DNA of 6,814 nt from Planctomycetaceae bacterium. GTDB taxonomy: Bacteria; Planctomycetota; Planctomycetia; Pirellulales; UBA1268. How positions within the stretch are numbered: the first letter of the stretch is position 1; every line of letters starts with the position of its first letter. A program made the translations under genes and the position numbers. The stretch covers positions 561 through 7,374 of the forward strand of contig DNLZ01000018.1 in assembly GCA_003488325.1 (NCBI GenBank), read 5' to 3'. Positions 4,761 through 6,814 of this stretch are shown here, piece after piece. The notes under the pieces were generated by a model. That model saw nothing but the letters and a program-made list of their open reading frames with translations, was not told the DNA's origin and made no database searches.

Positions 4761-6814
4761 ATGCGACCGAGTGTGCGTTTCGCGGTGGGACTGTTGACCT
4801 GGTGTGTGGTATTCCCCGCTGTCTCGGCCCGCGCCGACGAGGGGATGTGGCTCTTCAGCGACCTGCCTCGGGGCATCCTGCGCGAGCGGCACGGCTTCGA
4901 GCCGACCGGTCCGTGGACCGAGCGCGTGCGGCTGGCGAGCGTGCGGTTCAACAACGGCGGCTCGGGGTCGTTCGTGTCGGCCACCGGCCTCGTCCTGACC
5001 AACCACCACGTCGGCTCCGACACGCTCGCCAAGCTCTCGTCGGCCGAGCGCGACATCCTCACGGACGGATTTCTGGCCGCCACGCCCGAGGAGGAACTCA
5101 GGGCGCCCGACCTCGAGCTCAATCAGCTCGTGTCGATCCTCGACGTCACCGAGGAGGTCAAGGCGGCGGTCACGGACGGCATGTCGCCCGACGAGGCGCT
5201 CGTCGCCCGCCGCGCCCGCATCGCGCGAATCGAAAGCCGCGAGAAGGAGGCGTCCGGCCTGCGGTGCGACGTCGTGGCGCTCTACGGCGGCAACGTCTAC
5301 CACGTCTATCGTTCGCGGCGGTTCACCGACGTGCGGCTCGTCTGGGCACCGGAGCGGGCGATCGCCTTCTTTGGGGGCGACGCGGACAACTTCGAGTATC
5401 CGCGCTACGACCTCGACGCCTGCATCTTCCGCATCTGGGAGGACGGTCGTCCCGCACAGATCGACCACTTTCTGCCGTGGTCGAAGGATGGTGCCGCCGA
5501 CGGGGACCTCGTCTTCGTCTCCGGGCATCCGGGCCGTACGCAGAGGCTCATACCGCTCGATGCCCTGAAGGAGATTCGCGATCGGCAGCTGCCGCGCCAG
5601 CTGGATGATCTCCGCCGCCAGGAGATCCTGCTGCAGCAGTTCTCGCTCGGTGGACCGGAAGCGGCGCGGCGCGCGCGAAACAGGCTCTTCAGCGTCCAGA
5701 ACTCCCGGAAGGCCCGTGTGGGCGGCCTCGCCGCGCTCCAGGCACCGGGCATCCTCGACATGAAGGCGGTGGACGAGATCCGGCTCCGTGGGGCGGTGGC
5801 CGAGGACGGCTCGCTGCGACCACTCCTCGCGGCGTGGGATGCCGCGGCCGCGAACGCCCGCGCCCGCTCGGCGCTCGAGGGCACGGGCATCCCGCTGGCA
5901 TCCCGGCTGTTCGGCATCGCCCAGACGATCGTGCAGCTCGTCGAGGAGGACACGAAGCCCTCTGCCGACAGGCTTCCCGAGTATGCGGACGCCGGACGCG
6001 AGTCCCTGCTGCTTTCGCTCTACTCCACGGCTCCAATCTACGAGGATCTCGACTCGGCGCTCCTCGCCGATTCGATCGCGCTCCTCCTCGAGCGTCGCGG
6101 TGCCGACGACGCGCTCTGCACGCAGGTGCTCGACGGCCTCGGCCCCGCCGACCGGGCCGCGACGGCCATCGCCGGGACGGACCTGGCCGACGTGGACGAA
6201 AGGCGGAGGCTCGTCACGGGTGGCGTCGCGGCGGTCGCCACGTCAGCCGACCCGTTGATCCGCCTCGCGCGACTCGTCGATCCGGAGGTGCGTCGATTCC
6301 GTCGTCTGGCCGACGAACTGGCCGAGCGAGACCGCCAGACCGCCGATCGCCTGATGCGGGCACGGTTCGCCGTGCGAGGCACGTCCGAGTACCCCGATGC
6401 CACGTTCACGCTGCGACTGGCGTTCGGCACGATCGCCGGCTATCGCGAAGGCGATCGCGACGTCGGGCCGTTCACGACGATCGGCGGTGCGTTCGCCCAC
6501 GAGCAGGCGCACAGCACCGCCGCCGGAGCCGAGGAGGATTTCCGTCTGCCCGAGTCGTGGCATGCGGCACGCGATCGACTCGACCCCACGACGCCGCTCA
6601 ACTTCGTCTGCACCGCCGACATCATCGGCGGCAACTCCGGCAGCCCGGTCGTGGATCGCGCCGGGAGGCTCGTCGGCCTCATCTTCGACGGCAACATCCA
6701 GTCGCTTTCGGCCTCGTACGTCTATTCCGACGCGCAGGCCCGCGCGGTCGCCGTGGATGCACGGGGCATTCTCGCGGCGCTGACCCAGGTGTATCGCGCC
6801 GACCGTCTCGTCGC
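4761..6814 (+). CDS. S46-family dipeptidyl-peptidase (DPP7/DPP11 type), exported; 3' end just beyond the window
   Basis: The frame stays open from 4761 to the right edge: 684 codons, against roughly 700-720 for the family, and the final VYRADRLV resembles family C-termini, so only a few codons are missing. S46 enzymes are chymotrypsin-fold serine exopeptidases that remove dipeptides from peptide N-termini in the periplasm or outside the cell. A signal peptide covers residues 1-25 (MRPSVR, hydrophobic core, SARA), followed by the family start DEGMWLF. The catalytic triad is visible: His83 in TNHHV, Asp219 in PRYDLDACIFR after FGGDADN, and Ser626 in GGNSGSPV. NSRKA near 314 matches the family's NS-x-KA motif, and the central helical region lies between. 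Gly644 in FDGN, at the position of the DPP11 arginine, suggests DPP7-like preference for hydrophobic P1 residues. The cysteines around the catalytic histidine of Bacteroidetes enzymes are absent (val after His83). ATG 4743 is an alternative start. Confidence 0.93.
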   Translation, partial: MRPSVRFAVGLLTWCVVFPAVSARADEGMWLFSDLPRGILRERHGFEPTGPWTERVRLASVRFNNGGSGSFVSATGLVLTNHHVGSDTLAKLSSAERDILTDGFLAATPEEELRAPDLELNQLVSILDVTEEVKAAVTDGMSPDEALVARRARIARIESREKEASGLRCDVVALYGGNVYHVYRSRRFTDVRLVWAPERAIAFFGGDADNFEYPRYDLDACIFRIWEDGRPAQIDHFLPWSKDGAADGDLVFVSGHPGRTQRLIPLDALKEIRDRQLPRQLDDLRRQEILLQQFSLGGPEAARRARNRLFSVQNSRKARVGGLAALQAPGILDMKAVDEIRLRGAVAEDGSLRPLLAAWDAAAANARARSALEGTGIPLASRLFGIAQTIVQLVEEDTKPSADRLPEYADAGRESLLLSLYSTAPIYEDLDSALLADSIALLLERRGADDALCTQVLDGLGPADRAATAIAGTDLADVDERRRLVTGGVAAVATSADPLIRLARLVDPEVRRFRRLADELAERDRQTADRLMRARFAVRGTSEYPDATFTLRLAFGTIAGYREGDRDVGPFTTIGGAFAHEQAHSTAAGAEEDFRLPESWHAARDRLDPTTPLNFVCTADIIGGNSGSPVVDRAGRLVGLIFDGNIQSLSASYVYSDAQARAVAVDARGILAALTQVYRADRLV

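Noticed and set aside
4592..5608. A 338-codon plus-strand frame and a 310-codon minus-strand frame (4596-5528)
   Set aside because: Both overlap the start of the S46 gene, which holds the signal peptide, TNHH and GGD motifs in its own frame; the others are arginine- or valine-rich shadows.
1..6814. tRNA, rRNA, CRISPR array, insertion sequence, toxin-antitoxin or other defence genes
   Set aside because: No cloverleaf, repeat-spacer pattern, transposase motif or defence-family motif was seen on either strand.

Overview
The window looks like chromosomal DNA of a high-GC planctomycete, most likely of the Pirellulales type. The base composition is strongly GC-rich throughout. The decisive marker is a DUF1559 prepilin-like protein with an H-X9-DG tail, a family greatly expanded in Planctomycetes and rare elsewhere. 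Lineage below phylum is inference.

Layout, left to right. (1) An open frame runs from the left edge to 1290 on the plus strand. Its first 60 or so codons are the C-terminal end of a methyl-accepting chemotaxis protein. It continues without a stop into a hydrophobic signal-like segment and a complete Asp-box (BNR) sialidase-like beta-propeller. (2) Ten bases after its stop, a convergent minus-strand gene ends: an LctP-family L-lactate permease (1301-2995). (3) Upstream of the permease on the same strand is a small DUF202 (YidH-like) membrane protein (3035-3424). An 11-codon ORF with a strong Shine-Dalgarno sequence precedes it, and that ORF's stop overlaps the DUF202 start. (4) Further upstream, still on the minus strand, is the DUF1559 gene (3533-4522). 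(5) A divergent intergenic region of about 240 bp carries a good sigma70-type promoter for DUF1559 and a striking AT-rich tandem repeat. (6) From 4761 to the right edge on the plus strand runs a secreted S46-family dipeptidyl-peptidase with all three catalytic motifs. It lacks only its last few codons.

The genes do not form one obvious pathway. DUF202 and the lactate permease are close and co-directional and may share a transcript. The DUF1559 protein and the S46 peptidase are divergently transcribed and both are exported. The sialidase-like protein and the S46 peptidase suit a bacterium that degrades glycans and proteins outside the cytoplasm and imports small organic acids, but that link is inference. 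I see no tRNA, rRNA, CRISPR array, insertion sequence or recognisable defence system. The least ordinary points are the chemoreceptor-sialidase fusion frame, the tandem dyads under the DUF1559 promoter, and the leader ORF coupled to DUF202.
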